Assembly (NCBI GenBank): GCA_034189085.1
Contig: JAXHVH010000020.1
Span: 1 to 40,195, forward strand
Length of the DNA: 40,195 nucleotides
Direction of reading: 5' to 3'
From: M55B129 sp034189085
GTDB lineage: Bacteria; Bacillota; Dethiobacteria; DTU022
Every line of letters starts with the position of its first letter. The first letter of the stretch is position 1. A program made the position numbers and the translations under genes. The notes beneath the pieces are model-generated. The model saw nothing but the letters and a program-made list of their open reading frames with translations, was not told where the DNA came from and did no database searches. Shown here in pieces: positions 23,607 through 31,058 of the stretch.

Positions 23607-24353
23607 TTGCTGACCCTGGAGAAAGTAAACCTGGACCTGGAAGTGGAAGAACAAAAGGTTTCCATACTGCAAGACATTGACATCACTTTCGAGGCGGGTA
23701 AAATGTACGCTTTGACCGGGCCTAACGGCAGCGGCAAATCATCACTCGCCAGGGTGGTGATGGGTATTTACCATCCCACGAAGGGGAAGGTTTACCTGGA
23801 AGGTGAAGATATCACTGATCTGAGCATTACCGAACGGGCTCGCCGGGGTATCGGCTATACATTCCAGCAGCCGGCCCGTTTTAAGGGAATGCAGGTCAAA
23901 GATTTGATCAACATTGCCTCAGGCGATAACAGCAGCCGCAAGTGCAGTCTCCTTCACCATATTGGTCTCTGTCCCGATGAATATAAGGAAAGGACACTGG
24001 ACGACAGTCTTTCAGGTGGGGAAATGAAACGTATCGAGATTGCAATCCTGCTGGCTCAGAATCCGCGGATTCGCATCTTCGATGAACCTGAAGCGGGGAT
24101 TGATCTCTGGAGTTTCGAACAGCTCATCGAGGTCATCAAAAACAGTCATAATGAAAAATCGGTTACGGTGATCATTTCTCACCAGGAAAAAATATTGAAT
24201 ATGGTTGACGAGATTGCCCTCATTGAAGAAGGCAGGATCAGCATGCGTGGTGGCCACGACGATATATGGCCTCTGATTAAAGAAAGTGCCGAGTGTGCCT
24301 GCCGGAAGACATGCCCATGGGAGGAGGAAAGCTATGCTGACTGCCCTCGATAA
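23607..24353 (+). CDS. sufC: SufC/SmsC-type Fe-S assembly ATPase
   Basis: A 248-residue ABC ATPase: Walker A GPNGSGKSS, Q-loop YTFQQPARFKG, signature LSGGEMKRIEIA and Walker B IRIFDEPEAGID followed by the H-loop IISHQE. The ERARRGIGYTFQQP and SGGEMKR wording is that of SufC rather than of a transporter ATPase, and there is no permease gene. The C-terminus has a Cys patch (CACRKTC). It powers the SufB/D-like partner encoded by the overlapping next gene; with no sufS, sufU or second sufB/D nearby this fits the minimal two-gene SmsCB type. The start is TTG, 10 nt after AAGGAG. Confidence 0.92.
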   Translation: MLTLEKVNLDLEVEEQKVSILQDIDITFEAGKMYALTGPNGSGKSSLARVVMGIYHPTKGKVYLEGEDITDLSITERARRGIGYTFQQPARFKGMQVKDLINIASGDNSSRKCSLLHHIGLCPDEYKERTLDDSLSGGEMKRIEIAILLAQNPRIRIFDEPEAGIDLWSFEQLIEVIKNSHNEKSVTVIISHQEKILNMVDEIALIEEGRISMRGGHDDIWPLIKESAECACRKTCPWEEESYADCPR

Positions 24354-25251
24354 GAAACTGTTGGAAGAGATTGCCGACCTACACGGTGAACCCCAGGGCG
24401 CTTTCAACATCCGTAAAGACGGCGAAGGCATCCAGAGGAGATCGCTGGAGGGGATTGAAATTATCCCCAAAAAAGATCAGCCCGGTATCGATGTAATCGT
24501 GGCCGAGGGGAAGAAGGGGCAGGTTCATATCCCTGTCATCCTGACTCTTACCGATCTGACCGATGTTGTTTACAATACCATTGACATAGGAGCGGGAGCC
24601 GACATAACTATGGTGGCCGGCTGCGGTATCCACAATCCTGGTTCCGGGCAGGCCAGGCACGACGGAGTTCATGAAATAATAGTTCGCAAAGGAGCCCGGT
24701 TTTTATATACTGAAAAGCACTTTGGCGAAGGGGAAGAAGGGGGCAAGCGAATTCTTAACCCCAAAACGGTGCTCAAAATAGAGGAGGGTGCCTACGCCGA
24801 ACTGGAACTGATTCAGATCCGTGGTGTTGATGATACGCATAGGGAAACCGAGGCGGAAGTGGCCGCCGGAGGCCGCCTGGTGATGTTTGAACGCCTTTTA
24901 ACAGATGGGGAACAGACAGCCAATTCGGATATTCAAGTCACCCTGATGGGGGCAGAAAGCACTGCCCGCATTGTATCCCGCTCGGTTGCCCAGGGATCGT
25001 CAAAACAGACATTCTATCCGCGCCTGATGGCCACCGGTCCCGGGCGTGGCCACGTGGAGTGTGATTCCATTATCATGGATCAAGCCGTGGTTCGTTCGGT
25101 CCCCGAAATATGGGCCAAGAATTCCGATGCCGAACTGGTTCATGAAGCGGCAATCGGCAAGATTGCCGGTGAACAGATGATCAAGCTGATGACCCTTGGC
25201 CTGACCGAAAAAGAGGCCGAGGAAGCAATCATCAGTGGTTTTTTGAAATAA
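24334..25251 (+). CDS. SufB/SufD-like Fe-S scaffold (SmsB type)
   Basis: A 305-residue SufBD core protein, much shorter than SufB or SufD (about 420-470) because the N-terminal part is reduced. Visible features are the beta-helix strands (VVAEGKKGQVHIPVILTLTD-like), GCGIHNPGSGQARHDGVHEI with a cysteine, and the C-terminal HVECDSIIMD and ELVHEAAIGKIAGEQMIKL ending in GLTEKEAEEAIISGF. The conserved Glu and His of that last region are those that act in SufB-SufD cluster building. ATG 24334 has GAGGAGG 6 nt before it and overlaps sufC by 20 nt. Confidence 0.9.
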   Translation: MLTALDKKLLEEIADLHGEPQGAFNIRKDGEGIQRRSLEGIEIIPKKDQPGIDVIVAEGKKGQVHIPVILTLTDLTDVVYNTIDIGAGADITMVAGCGIHNPGSGQARHDGVHEIIVRKGARFLYTEKHFGEGEEGGKRILNPKTVLKIEEGAYAELELIQIRGVDDTHRETEAEVAAGGRLVMFERLLTDGEQTANSDIQVTLMGAESTARIVSRSVAQGSSKQTFYPRLMATGPGRGHVECDSIIMDQAVVRSVPEIWAKNSDAELVHEAAIGKIAGEQMIKLMTLGLTEKEAEEAIISGFLK

Positions 25252-25298
25252 GATCGGCAAAACCTGCATGAGAAAGAGATGTTTCTGGGGGGTTATAT

Positions 25299-26261
25299 TT
25301 GGGAATTATAACCATTTCACGTGAATTCGGCAGCGGCGGTGAAACGGTCGCCCGCCTGGTTGCTGAAAAGACCGGTTTTTTACTCGTTAATAAGGAAACT
25401 GTAACACGGGGTCTGGCTGAATTCGGGATAGAAAATCTTGGGCCTCATCTGGAATCGATCGTCAGTGACGAAGAAAAAAACGAAACAGCCGAGAAGTACA
25501 TAGAAGCGATGCACGATTTCATCTACGACCTGGCTATTCGCAAAAACCTGGTTATCCTGGGACGGGGCGGTTCCATCCTCTTTCACGATTTTCCTCCGGC
25601 TTTGCATATCAGGATTATGGCTCGCTTTACATACAGGGTCCAGCGGGCTATGAAAATGTATGATTTAAATTCCGCCACTGCTGTCAAGCTGGTTAAAGAG
25701 CAGGATCGAGGCAAGAGATATTATTACCGACGTATCTTTGATGCCAACTGGAACAATATTCGTCAGTATGATCTGGTCCTCAATACAGAGATGGTCAATC
25801 TTGAGGATGCTGCTGATATTATCGTATCTGCTTACCGTATCCATGCCGAACCACGGGAAGTCAAGGATGTGCCCATCGGGTTCGAAGTTGAAGACCGGAT
25901 CGCCGTTCCCCATTCAGATGAAGAAGCAGACCATTTCATGCATCCCAGTGAAGAAGAATTTGCCCACATGCTTGATTTTTACCGGATCCGCTGGGAATAT
26001 GAACCGCGGACCTTTTTACTGGAATGGGACAGCGAAGGCAATGTCATTGAAGCTTTTTCCCCCGATTTTTATTTGCCCGACCAGGTGCTGTTCATCGAGC
26101 TAACTACCCAGAAGCCGCGTCAGGCCTGGAAGAAGAACCACAAGATCAGGCGAATGAAAGAGCTCTATCCCGAAATAAATGTCAGGTTGATTGATAAAAA
26201 GGGTTTTGAAAGCCTGCTCAGGAAACACAGTAAGGATCAGGATGAAGGAGAAGAAAGTTGA
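25299..26261 (+). CDS. Cytidylate kinase-like protein fused to a PD-(D/E)XK-like domain
   Basis: A 320-residue two-domain protein. Residues 1-195 match cytidylate-kinase-like P-loop proteins: IITISREFGSGGETVARLVA, LVILGRGG, and DLVLNTEMVNLEDAADII. Residues about 215-312 form a second domain not found in kinases: HPSEEEFAHMLDFYRIRW, SPDFYLP with Asp256, VLFIELTTQK with Glu267, then a Lys-rich helix and INVRLIDKKGF. The order E, then D, then E-x-T before a basic helix resembles PD-(D/E)XK nucleases of the Vsr/DUF559 kind. TTG 25299 lies 6 nt after GGGGGG. Its end overlaps hpt by 4 nt, so the two are coupled. The real substrate is unknown; a nucleotide-linked role is inferred. Confidence 0.8.
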   Translation: MGIITISREFGSGGETVARLVAEKTGFLLVNKETVTRGLAEFGIENLGPHLESIVSDEEKNETAEKYIEAMHDFIYDLAIRKNLVILGRGGSILFHDFPPALHIRIMARFTYRVQRAMKMYDLNSATAVKLVKEQDRGKRYYYRRIFDANWNNIRQYDLVLNTEMVNLEDAADIIVSAYRIHAEPREVKDVPIGFEVEDRIAVPHSDEEADHFMHPSEEEFAHMLDFYRIRWEYEPRTFLLEWDSEGNVIEAFSPDFYLPDQVLFIELTTQKPRQAWKKNHKIRRMKELYPEINVRLIDKKGFESLLRKHSKDQDEGEES

Positions 26262-26806
26262 CCGAAAAGAGACCTTATACAGATGAGCAATTGAAAGTAA
26301 TCATCACCCGTGAGCAGATTGAAGAAAAAATTGCCGAACTGGGCAGAAAAATATCCACCGATTATGTCGGGAAAGAACTGATCCTGATCAGTGTCCTGCG
26401 GGGTAGCATCTACTTTCTGGTCGATTTGACCCGCAATATGCACATTCCCTTTGCTGTTGATTTCATCAGCATTTCCCACTATGGCGAACAGGCCGATTCC
26501 GAAGATGTTGTCCGGATCACCAAGGACCTTGATCTAAGTATCACCGACAGGCATGTTCTGATCGTTGAAGATATTGTCGATACCGGTTTGAGCCTTGGCT
26601 ACTTAATCCGCAACCTGAAAACCCGCAACCCGGCCGACCTGAAGGTCTGCACCCTCCTCAATGTGGAAGCACGCCGGATTGTGCAGGTCCCGGTCGAATA
26701 CAAGGGTTTTGACCTGCCCAATATTTTCGTTGTTGGTTATGGACTGGACTACAACGAAAAATACCGTAATCTTCAGTTCATCGCTGAATTTGATCGTCCC
26801 CGTTAG
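26258..26806 (+). CDS. hpt: Hypoxanthine phosphoribosyltransferase
   Basis: A 182-residue type I phosphoribosyltransferase of ordinary length. It has ILISVLRGSIYFLVDLTRN, the PRPP loop VLIVEDIVDTGLSL and the purine-binding end LPNIFVVGYGLDYNEKYRNL. It converts hypoxanthine or guanine plus PRPP to IMP or GMP. The TTG start at 26258 overlaps the kinase/nuclease fusion gene (TTGA), and AAGGAG precedes it. Usually hpt stands by tilS and ftsH in Bacillota; here it is the end of an Fe-S and nucleotide operon. Confidence 0.95.
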   Translation: MTEKRPYTDEQLKVIITREQIEEKIAELGRKISTDYVGKELILISVLRGSIYFLVDLTRNMHIPFAVDFISISHYGEQADSEDVVRITKDLDLSITDRHVLIVEDIVDTGLSLGYLIRNLKTRNPADLKVCTLLNVEARRIVQVPVEYKGFDLPNIFVVGYGLDYNEKYRNLQFIAEFDRPR

Positions 26807-26832
26807 CGCAGGCCTGAACAGAAAAAAGTACA

Positions 26833-27152
26833 TAACAAAACCAGGTTCCAACAGACCTTTGATTTACCTTCAGAACCTTTTTCCCCAACCATCTGCAACC
26901 GTTCTCTGCTGCCCCTACAGACAGCTTCTTGCGGTCTCCAGCCGGCTTGCTAAGATTCTGAGCTGCGGTTTTTCGACGCTTCCCAGTTTCGGTCAGGTTT
27001 TACCCTTTCTGTCACCTTTCCGCTGCCGCCCTTTGCAGCTGTTCAGTTCTCCTGGATAATTCCGGCTTCCGTTCAAGGCTGGCGCCTTATCTTCCACCGG
27101 TTCTTCCCTTAGAACTGAACCCGGTTCACCTTTCAGTCTCTCGGAACCTGGT
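26833..27152 (-). ncRNA. Structured non-coding RNA of about 320 nt, family not recognised
   Basis: No ORF with a ribosome site covers this stretch. On the minus strand a promoter points into it, and the expected start (27152) is the first base of a 10-nt sequence, ACCAGGTTCC, whose exact complement lies at 26840-26849 near the other end, followed by TTTTGTT. The whole transcript would therefore be closed by its own ends. Inside, GTTCAGTTCT (27121-27112) pairs with AGAACTGAAC (27050-27041) over 10 bp and encloses smaller hairpins such as AAGGC/GCCTT (27076-27089). Loops are rich in G and A. The conserved words I know for tmRNA, RNase P, SRP and 6S RNA are absent, and OLE RNA is longer. The 3' end is approximate. 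Confidence 0.7.
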
Positions 27153-27158
27153 GTATTT

Positions 27159-27187
27159 ATATTAGCATGGGGCAACGGATTTGTCAA
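27159..27187 (-). promoter_or_regulatory. Promoter of the structured RNA
   Basis: On the minus strand TTGACA (27187-27182) and TAATAT (27164-27159) are 17 nt apart. The predicted start, 7 nt further, coincides with the first base of the RNA's closing stem. Confidence 0.78.
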
Positions 27188-27320
27188 TAGTTTTTTTAAT
27201 ATTTTATATAAAAAAATTATTGGTGTTAATTCCCAAAGTAAGTTCTACAGTGGACCACGGTGTAGCATTTAGTTTGGGAAGTATTTTTAGTAGAATTAAG
27301 TCTGGGAAGTTTTCCTTAAG

Positions 27321-27346
27321 ACACAAGGGGACGGTTCTTTTGTGTT
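27321..27346 (-). repeat. REP hairpin repeat, upstream inverted copy
   Basis: The minus strand reads AACACAAAAGAACCGTCCCC then TTGTGT. The 6- to 7-bp arms AACACAA and TTGTGTT enclose a 13-nt loop. Confidence 0.8.
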
Positions 27347-27414
27347 GAAGTAAAAAGTGACATTCTGCGTTGAGCATAAAAAAGATTTTTGCTATATTTA
27401 TCAGGGGTGATCCA

Positions 27415-28176
27415 ATGCCGAGAACAGCTAGGGAAAAAAGCAGCACCGGTATCTATCATGTAGTTTTAAGAGGAATAAATAAACAAATAATTTTTCATGA
27501 TGAACAGGATTATAAAAAATATCTTAAGACACTGCTTACTTTTAAAAAGATCAGTGAATATAAAATCTTTGCATACTGTCTTATGAGTAATCACATCCAT
27601 CTTTTAATTAAAGAAGGCAGTGAAGAGATTGGAATTGTTTTTCGAAGAATAGGTGCAAGCTTTGTAAGCTGGTATAATTGGAAATACAATCGCAGCGGGC
27701 ACCTTTTTCAGGATCGCTATAGAAGTGAGACAGTGGAGAATGATAAATATTTTTTAACTGTTCTGAGGTACATTCATCAGAATCCAGTCAAGGCGGGAAT
27801 TACGGATCAGATCCACCTCTACCCCTGGAGCAGCTATAAAGAATATACAAACAAGCCCCTGATCTGTGACACCGGTTTTGCTTTAAAGATATTTGGGGAA
27901 GAACCTGTGAAAGCATTATTACGCTGGGAAGAATTTAACCGGCAACATAACAACGATCATTGTTTGGAGTACAACGATGGATTAAGGCTTAATGATCAAG
28001 AAGCGGTTAATATTGTGAAAACGCTTTTTTCCGTTAAAAATCCGGCTGAAATAAAAGGTTTTGGAAAATTTGAAAAAGAGCGGGCAATAAAAAAACTTAA
28101 AGCAAAGGGATTGTCAATCAGGCAAATTGAAAGGTTGACAGGTATTAGTTTTGCAGTAATTAGGAATATAAAATAG
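27415..28176 (+). CDS. rayT: REP-associated tyrosine transposase (Y1/HUH family)
   Basis: A 253-residue Y1-type transposase. It opens MPRTAREKSSTGIYHVVLRG, has the HUH metal motif as H60-I-H62 in YCLMSNHIHLLI, and the helix YFLTVLRYIHQNPVKAG that carries the catalytic tyrosine. A C-terminal helix-turn-helix-like segment (KAKGLSIRQIERLTGIS) follows. Single-strand DNA transposases of this kind nick near REP hairpins. ATG 27415 is chosen over ATG 27370 because AGGGGTGA lies 5 nt before it. The repeats around it are the likely substrates. Confidence 0.93.
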   Translation: MPRTAREKSSTGIYHVVLRGINKQIIFHDEQDYKKYLKTLLTFKKISEYKIFAYCLMSNHIHLLIKEGSEEIGIVFRRIGASFVSWYNWKYNRSGHLFQDRYRSETVENDKYFLTVLRYIHQNPVKAGITDQIHLYPWSSYKEYTNKPLICDTGFALKIFGEEPVKALLRWEEFNRQHNNDHCLEYNDGLRLNDQEAVNIVKTLFSVKNPAEIKGFGKFEKERAIKKLKAKGLSIRQIERLTGISFAVIRNIK

Positions 28177-28202
28177 GACACTTTTTGATTGGAGATAACA
28201 TT

Positions 28203-28412
28203 ATAATAAGTGTAATAATAAGCACAAAAGGAATGGCTCTTTATGTTATGATGTGTAATAAAGAATATTAAAGAACACAAAAGAACCGTCCCCTTGTGTT
28301 GTCCCCTTGTGTTCATAATAAGTGTAATAATAAGCACAAAAGGAATGGCTCTTTATGTTATGATGTGTAATAAAGAATACTAAAGAACACAAAAGAACCG
28401 TCCCCCTGTGTT
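28203..28412 (+). repeat. Tandem direct duplication of about 98 bp with REP repeats
   Basis: 28203-28300 and 28315-28412 are the same sequence with two visible mismatches (A-T-T-A versus A-C-T-A near 28268, and TTGTGTT versus CTGTGTT at the end), offset by 112 bp. Each copy carries a REP hairpin (28274-28300, 28386-28412). A third hairpin follows at 28419-28445, and a partial copy of the repeat tail lies at 28301-28314. Duplication is recent by its near identity. Confidence 0.85.
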
Positions 28413-28418
28413 CCTAAG

Positions 28419-28445
28419 AACACAAAAGAACCGTCCCCCTGTGTT
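28419..28445 (+). repeat. REP hairpin repeat, last copy before atpD
   Basis: This is identical to the copy at 28386-28412 and separated from it by 6 nt (CCTAAG). It is the closest repeat to the ATPase operon, 51 nt before the atpD start codon. Confidence 0.85.
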
Positions 28446-28496
28446 CCTATTACGGGAGATTAAAATAGAGTTAATCCTTGAGGAGGATATATTACA

Positions 28497-29903
28497 TTGT
28501 CGGAGCAGAGTGTTGATGCAAAAAATAATATAAACCGCGGCTCAATAGTGGCTATCCGCGGCAGTGTGGTCGATTCTCATTTCCCTTCTGACTTACCACC
28601 ACTTCACACTATGCTGAAAGCGGGCCCCAATGGGAATATTATCGTTGAATTGGTATCCCATCATGAAGGTAATCTGGCCAGGGGAATTGCTCTTTCGCCA
28701 ACCGGCGGCCTGCGGCGTGGTGACCCCGTTGTTGACAGCGGTGACATGATTCAGGTTCCGGTGGGCAAATCGACTCTGGGAAGAATGTTCAATGTTTTTG
28801 GTGAAACTATTGATGAGAAAGAAGAGCTGGGGAATGTGGAAAAACGGGGTATTCACAACCCGCCCGCTTCCATTTCCAGGCGAGTAACAACGACGGAGGT
28901 TTTCGAAACCGGGATCAAAGCTATTGATCTACTCACTCCCCTGGAAAGGGGCGGCAAAGCGGGCCTTTTCGGTGGCGCGGGAGTAGGCAAAACTGTCCTG
29001 ATTACTGAGCTGATCAACAACACTGTGGGCAAGCATGAAGGGGTCAGCATATTCTGCGGAATCGGCGAACGTTCTCGTGAAGCGGAAGAACTTTACCGTG
29101 ACATCAAGGAGGCCGGGGTGCTCGACAACACGGTGATGATTTTTGGCCAGATGAACGAACCTCCCGGCGCCCGTTACCTGGTGGGGCACTCTGCCCTGAC
29201 CATGGCCGAGTATTTCCGTGACGAAGCAAAGCAGGATGTGCTGCTGCTCATTGATAACATTTTCCGCTTTGTCCAGGCCGGCTCTGAAGTTTCCGGCCTG
29301 CTTGGTAAGATGCCCTCCCGGGTTGGTTACCAGCCGACCCTGGCTACGGAAATCGCCGGACTGGAGGAGCGCATTTCCAATACGGCTACCGGGGCAATCA
29401 CTTCGATTCAAGCAGTCTACGTGCCGGCAGACGATTTTACCGATCCCTCGGCTACTCACACTTTTGCCCATCTCTCGGCATCGATTATCCTTTCTCGCAA
29501 GCGGGCCAGTGAAGGTCTTTACCCGGCAGTTGATCCCCTGCGATCCTGGTCGAAGCTTTTGACTCCACTGGTTGTCGGCGAACGCCATTACCAGGTAGCC
29601 CAGGAAGTCCGTCGCACCCTGGCCGAATACGAAGAGTTGAAAGATATCATTGCCATGCTCGGCCTGGAGGAACTCTCCCAGGATGACCGGCTGGTTGTTA
29701 ACCGGGCCCGTCGCCTGGAACGGTTCCTGACTCAGCCATTTGTGACCACGGAACAGTTCACCGGCTATAAAGGAAGGATTGTCGATTTGAGTGATGTCAT
29801 CGATGGTTGTGAACGAATTCTCAACGATGAATTTGCCGACCGTTCCGAGGGTGACCTCTACATGCTTGGTAAAATCGATGAAATTAAGGCAAAAAACAGT
29901 TAA
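28497..29903 (+). CDS. atpD: N-type ATP synthase beta subunit
   Basis: A 468-residue F1 beta subunit: P-loop GLFGGAGVGKTVLI, GERSREAEELYRDIKEAG, FGQMNEPPGARYLVG, LLLIDNIFRFVQAGSEVSGLLG and a DELSEED-like GLEELSQDDR. It binds the catalytic nucleotides. It is the first gene of a cluster ordered beta, epsilon, Q, R, a, c, b, alpha, gamma without a separate delta gene, which is the known layout of the N-ATPase and differs from the housekeeping operon. The TTG start follows AGGAGG by 10 nt. A REP repeat lies 51 nt upstream. Confidence 0.97.
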   Translation: MSEQSVDAKNNINRGSIVAIRGSVVDSHFPSDLPPLHTMLKAGPNGNIIVELVSHHEGNLARGIALSPTGGLRRGDPVVDSGDMIQVPVGKSTLGRMFNVFGETIDEKEELGNVEKRGIHNPPASISRRVTTTEVFETGIKAIDLLTPLERGGKAGLFGGAGVGKTVLITELINNTVGKHEGVSIFCGIGERSREAEELYRDIKEAGVLDNTVMIFGQMNEPPGARYLVGHSALTMAEYFRDEAKQDVLLLIDNIFRFVQAGSEVSGLLGKMPSRVGYQPTLATEIAGLEERISNTATGAITSIQAVYVPADDFTDPSATHTFAHLSASIILSRKRASEGLYPAVDPLRSWSKLLTPLVVGERHYQVAQEVRRTLAEYEELKDIIAMLGLEELSQDDRLVVNRARRLERFLTQPFVTTEQFTGYKGRIVDLSDVIDGCERILNDEFADRSEGDLYMLGKIDEIKAKNS

Positions 29904-30002
29904 AAAAGCTTGTCCCCCCTGACAGGAGCAGGAGAACAAAAAGAGAAGAATTTATTGATAAAGAGATTTATAGAAGAGAGGCAGGAGGGTGGAAAAGACA
30001 AT

Positions 30003-30392
30003 ATGCGCCTGAAGATACTTCTTCCAGCAAGAGTAGAGCTTGATGCGGAAGTGGATAAAGTAACTGCCGAGGCGGAAAACGGCTTTTTTACTATCCTTCC
30101 CCGCCACATTGATTTTGTGGCGGCTCTGGTGCCGGGTATTTTTACCTATTTCACACCCGACGGCGGCGAACATTTCCTGGCTCTCGATGAAGGGGTTCTT
30201 GTTAAGCAGGCCGATCTCGTTTCAGTATCGGCAGCCCGGGCCATGCCCGGTGATGATCTGGCAGTCCTGCAGGATACCGTCGAAAATGAACTAAAAAACC
30301 TTTCCGAAAGTGAGAAAAAAGCGCGCACCGTGATGACCCACCTTGAAGCGGATACCCTGCGCCGCTTTACCCGACTAGGAGGAGAGCGTTAG
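30003..30392 (+). CDS. atpC: N-type ATP synthase epsilon subunit
   Basis: A 129-residue protein with the epsilon beta-sandwich pattern: MRLKILLPARVELDAEVDKV, ENGFFTILPRHIDFVAALVPG, LDEGVLVKQADLVSVSA, then a helical tail. ATG 30003 gives the normal family start; the frame is open further upstream but without homology. It couples rotation and regulates ATP hydrolysis in the stalk. Its stop overlaps the GTG of atpQ by one base. 99 nt separate it from atpD. Confidence 0.93.
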   Translation: MRLKILLPARVELDAEVDKVTAEAENGFFTILPRHIDFVAALVPGIFTYFTPDGGEHFLALDEGVLVKQADLVSVSAARAMPGDDLAVLQDTVENELKNLSESEKKARTVMTHLEADTLRRFTRLGGER

Positions 30393-30745
30393 TGAACGAG
30401 AAGAAAAAAAACGATGGTGATAATGGTAGCAAAGAAAACGAACTTTCCCATGCAGTGGGGAAAAAAGCGACCCGCCGTTTGAAAGCTCGCCGAGCTGGCG
30501 ACCGCGGTATCTGGTTCGGGATGGGCATGTTTGGCATGGTCGGCTGGACAATTGCCATTACCACTATTATCGGTCTGGTGATCGGACTATGGATTGACCG
30601 CACCTGGCCGGGTCAGTACTCCTGGACCCTAACCCTCCTAATCATTGGCCTGATCGTAGGTTGCATCAATGCCTGGTACTGGGTTAATAAAGAAAGCCAC
30701 CTCGGAGACGATTACGAGGAAAGAAGCAATAAAAGAGAAGAATAA
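30392..30745 (+). CDS. atpQ: N-ATPase subunit AtpQ (AtpI-like)
   Basis: A 117-residue protein with a charged N-terminus and two membrane helices (about residues 44-66 and 78-98) around WIDRTWPGQYSW, matching the AtpI-like AtpQ found third in N-ATPase clusters. Such proteins help c-ring assembly or divalent ion handling. It starts with GTG, coupled to atpC, and ends 34 nt before atpR. Confidence 0.88.
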   Translation: MNEKKKNDGDNGSKENELSHAVGKKATRRLKARRAGDRGIWFGMGMFGMVGWTIAITTIIGLVIGLWIDRTWPGQYSWTLTLLIIGLIVGCINAWYWVNKESHLGDDYEERSNKREE

Positions 30746-30779
30746 AAAAAGGTTAAAAAAAAGAAATGGGATAAGCGAT

Positions 30780-31040
30780 ATGAACTGGCTTTACTATATT
30801 TTATCATTTCTTGCCGGGGCTTTACTGGGGGCTATTTTCTTCGGCGGCCTGTGGTGGACGGTGCAGAAAATCACTGGCAGTGGCAATCCTTACCTGCTTT
30901 CGGTGGTTAGCTTTGTCGTGCGCACCGCCATCATCCTGACCGGTTTCTATTTTCTCTTAATGGCCGGCTGGCCTTATTTGCTGTCTGCCCTGCTCGGTTT
31001 TCTGGCGGTTCGCACTGTGCTGGCCTATAAACTCAGATAA
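30780..31040 (+). CDS. atpR: N-ATPase subunit AtpR
   Basis: An 86-residue, very hydrophobic protein with three membrane helices and an arginine inside one of them (SFVVRTAIILTGFYFL). Size, position after atpQ and hydropathy match AtpR, a small subunit specific to N-ATPase clusters and thought to help assembly of the sodium c-ring. The ATG at 30780 has only a weak ribosome site (GGGAT). Confidence 0.88.
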   Translation: MNWLYYILSFLAGALLGAIFFGGLWWTVQKITGSGNPYLLSVVSFVVRTAIILTGFYFLLMAGWPYLLSALLGFLAVRTVLAYKLR

Positions 31041-31058
31041 AGGAGGCCGAACAACAGG

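Larger units (their letters stand above)
27321..28445 (+). mobile_element. REP/RAYT-type element with hairpin repeats on both sides
   Basis: A transposase gene (27415-28176) is bracketed by copies of a 26-27 bp repeat. One inverted copy lies upstream (27321-27346) and three direct copies lie downstream (28274-28300, 28386-28412, 28419-28445). This is the architecture of REP sequences mobilised by a resident Tyr transposase (RAYT/TnpA-REP). The element ends 51 nt before the atpD start. The gene and repeats are AT-richer than the surrounding operons. Confidence 0.75.

Noticed and set aside
26833..27152. Assignment of the structured RNA to tmRNA, RNase P, SRP or 6S RNA
   Set aside because: There is no tRNA-like CCA end or tag ORF, no GAGGAAAGTC core, no SRP tetraloop region, and no single long bulged hairpin.
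28203..28445. CRISPR array
   Set aside because: The repeats are three unequally spaced REP hairpins within a tandem duplication; the spacers are not unique and no cas genes are present.
28929..29939. Long minus-strand open frame (336 codons) across atpD
   Set aside because: It lies entirely opposite the ATP synthase beta gene, has no ribosome site, and its protein shows no domain pattern.
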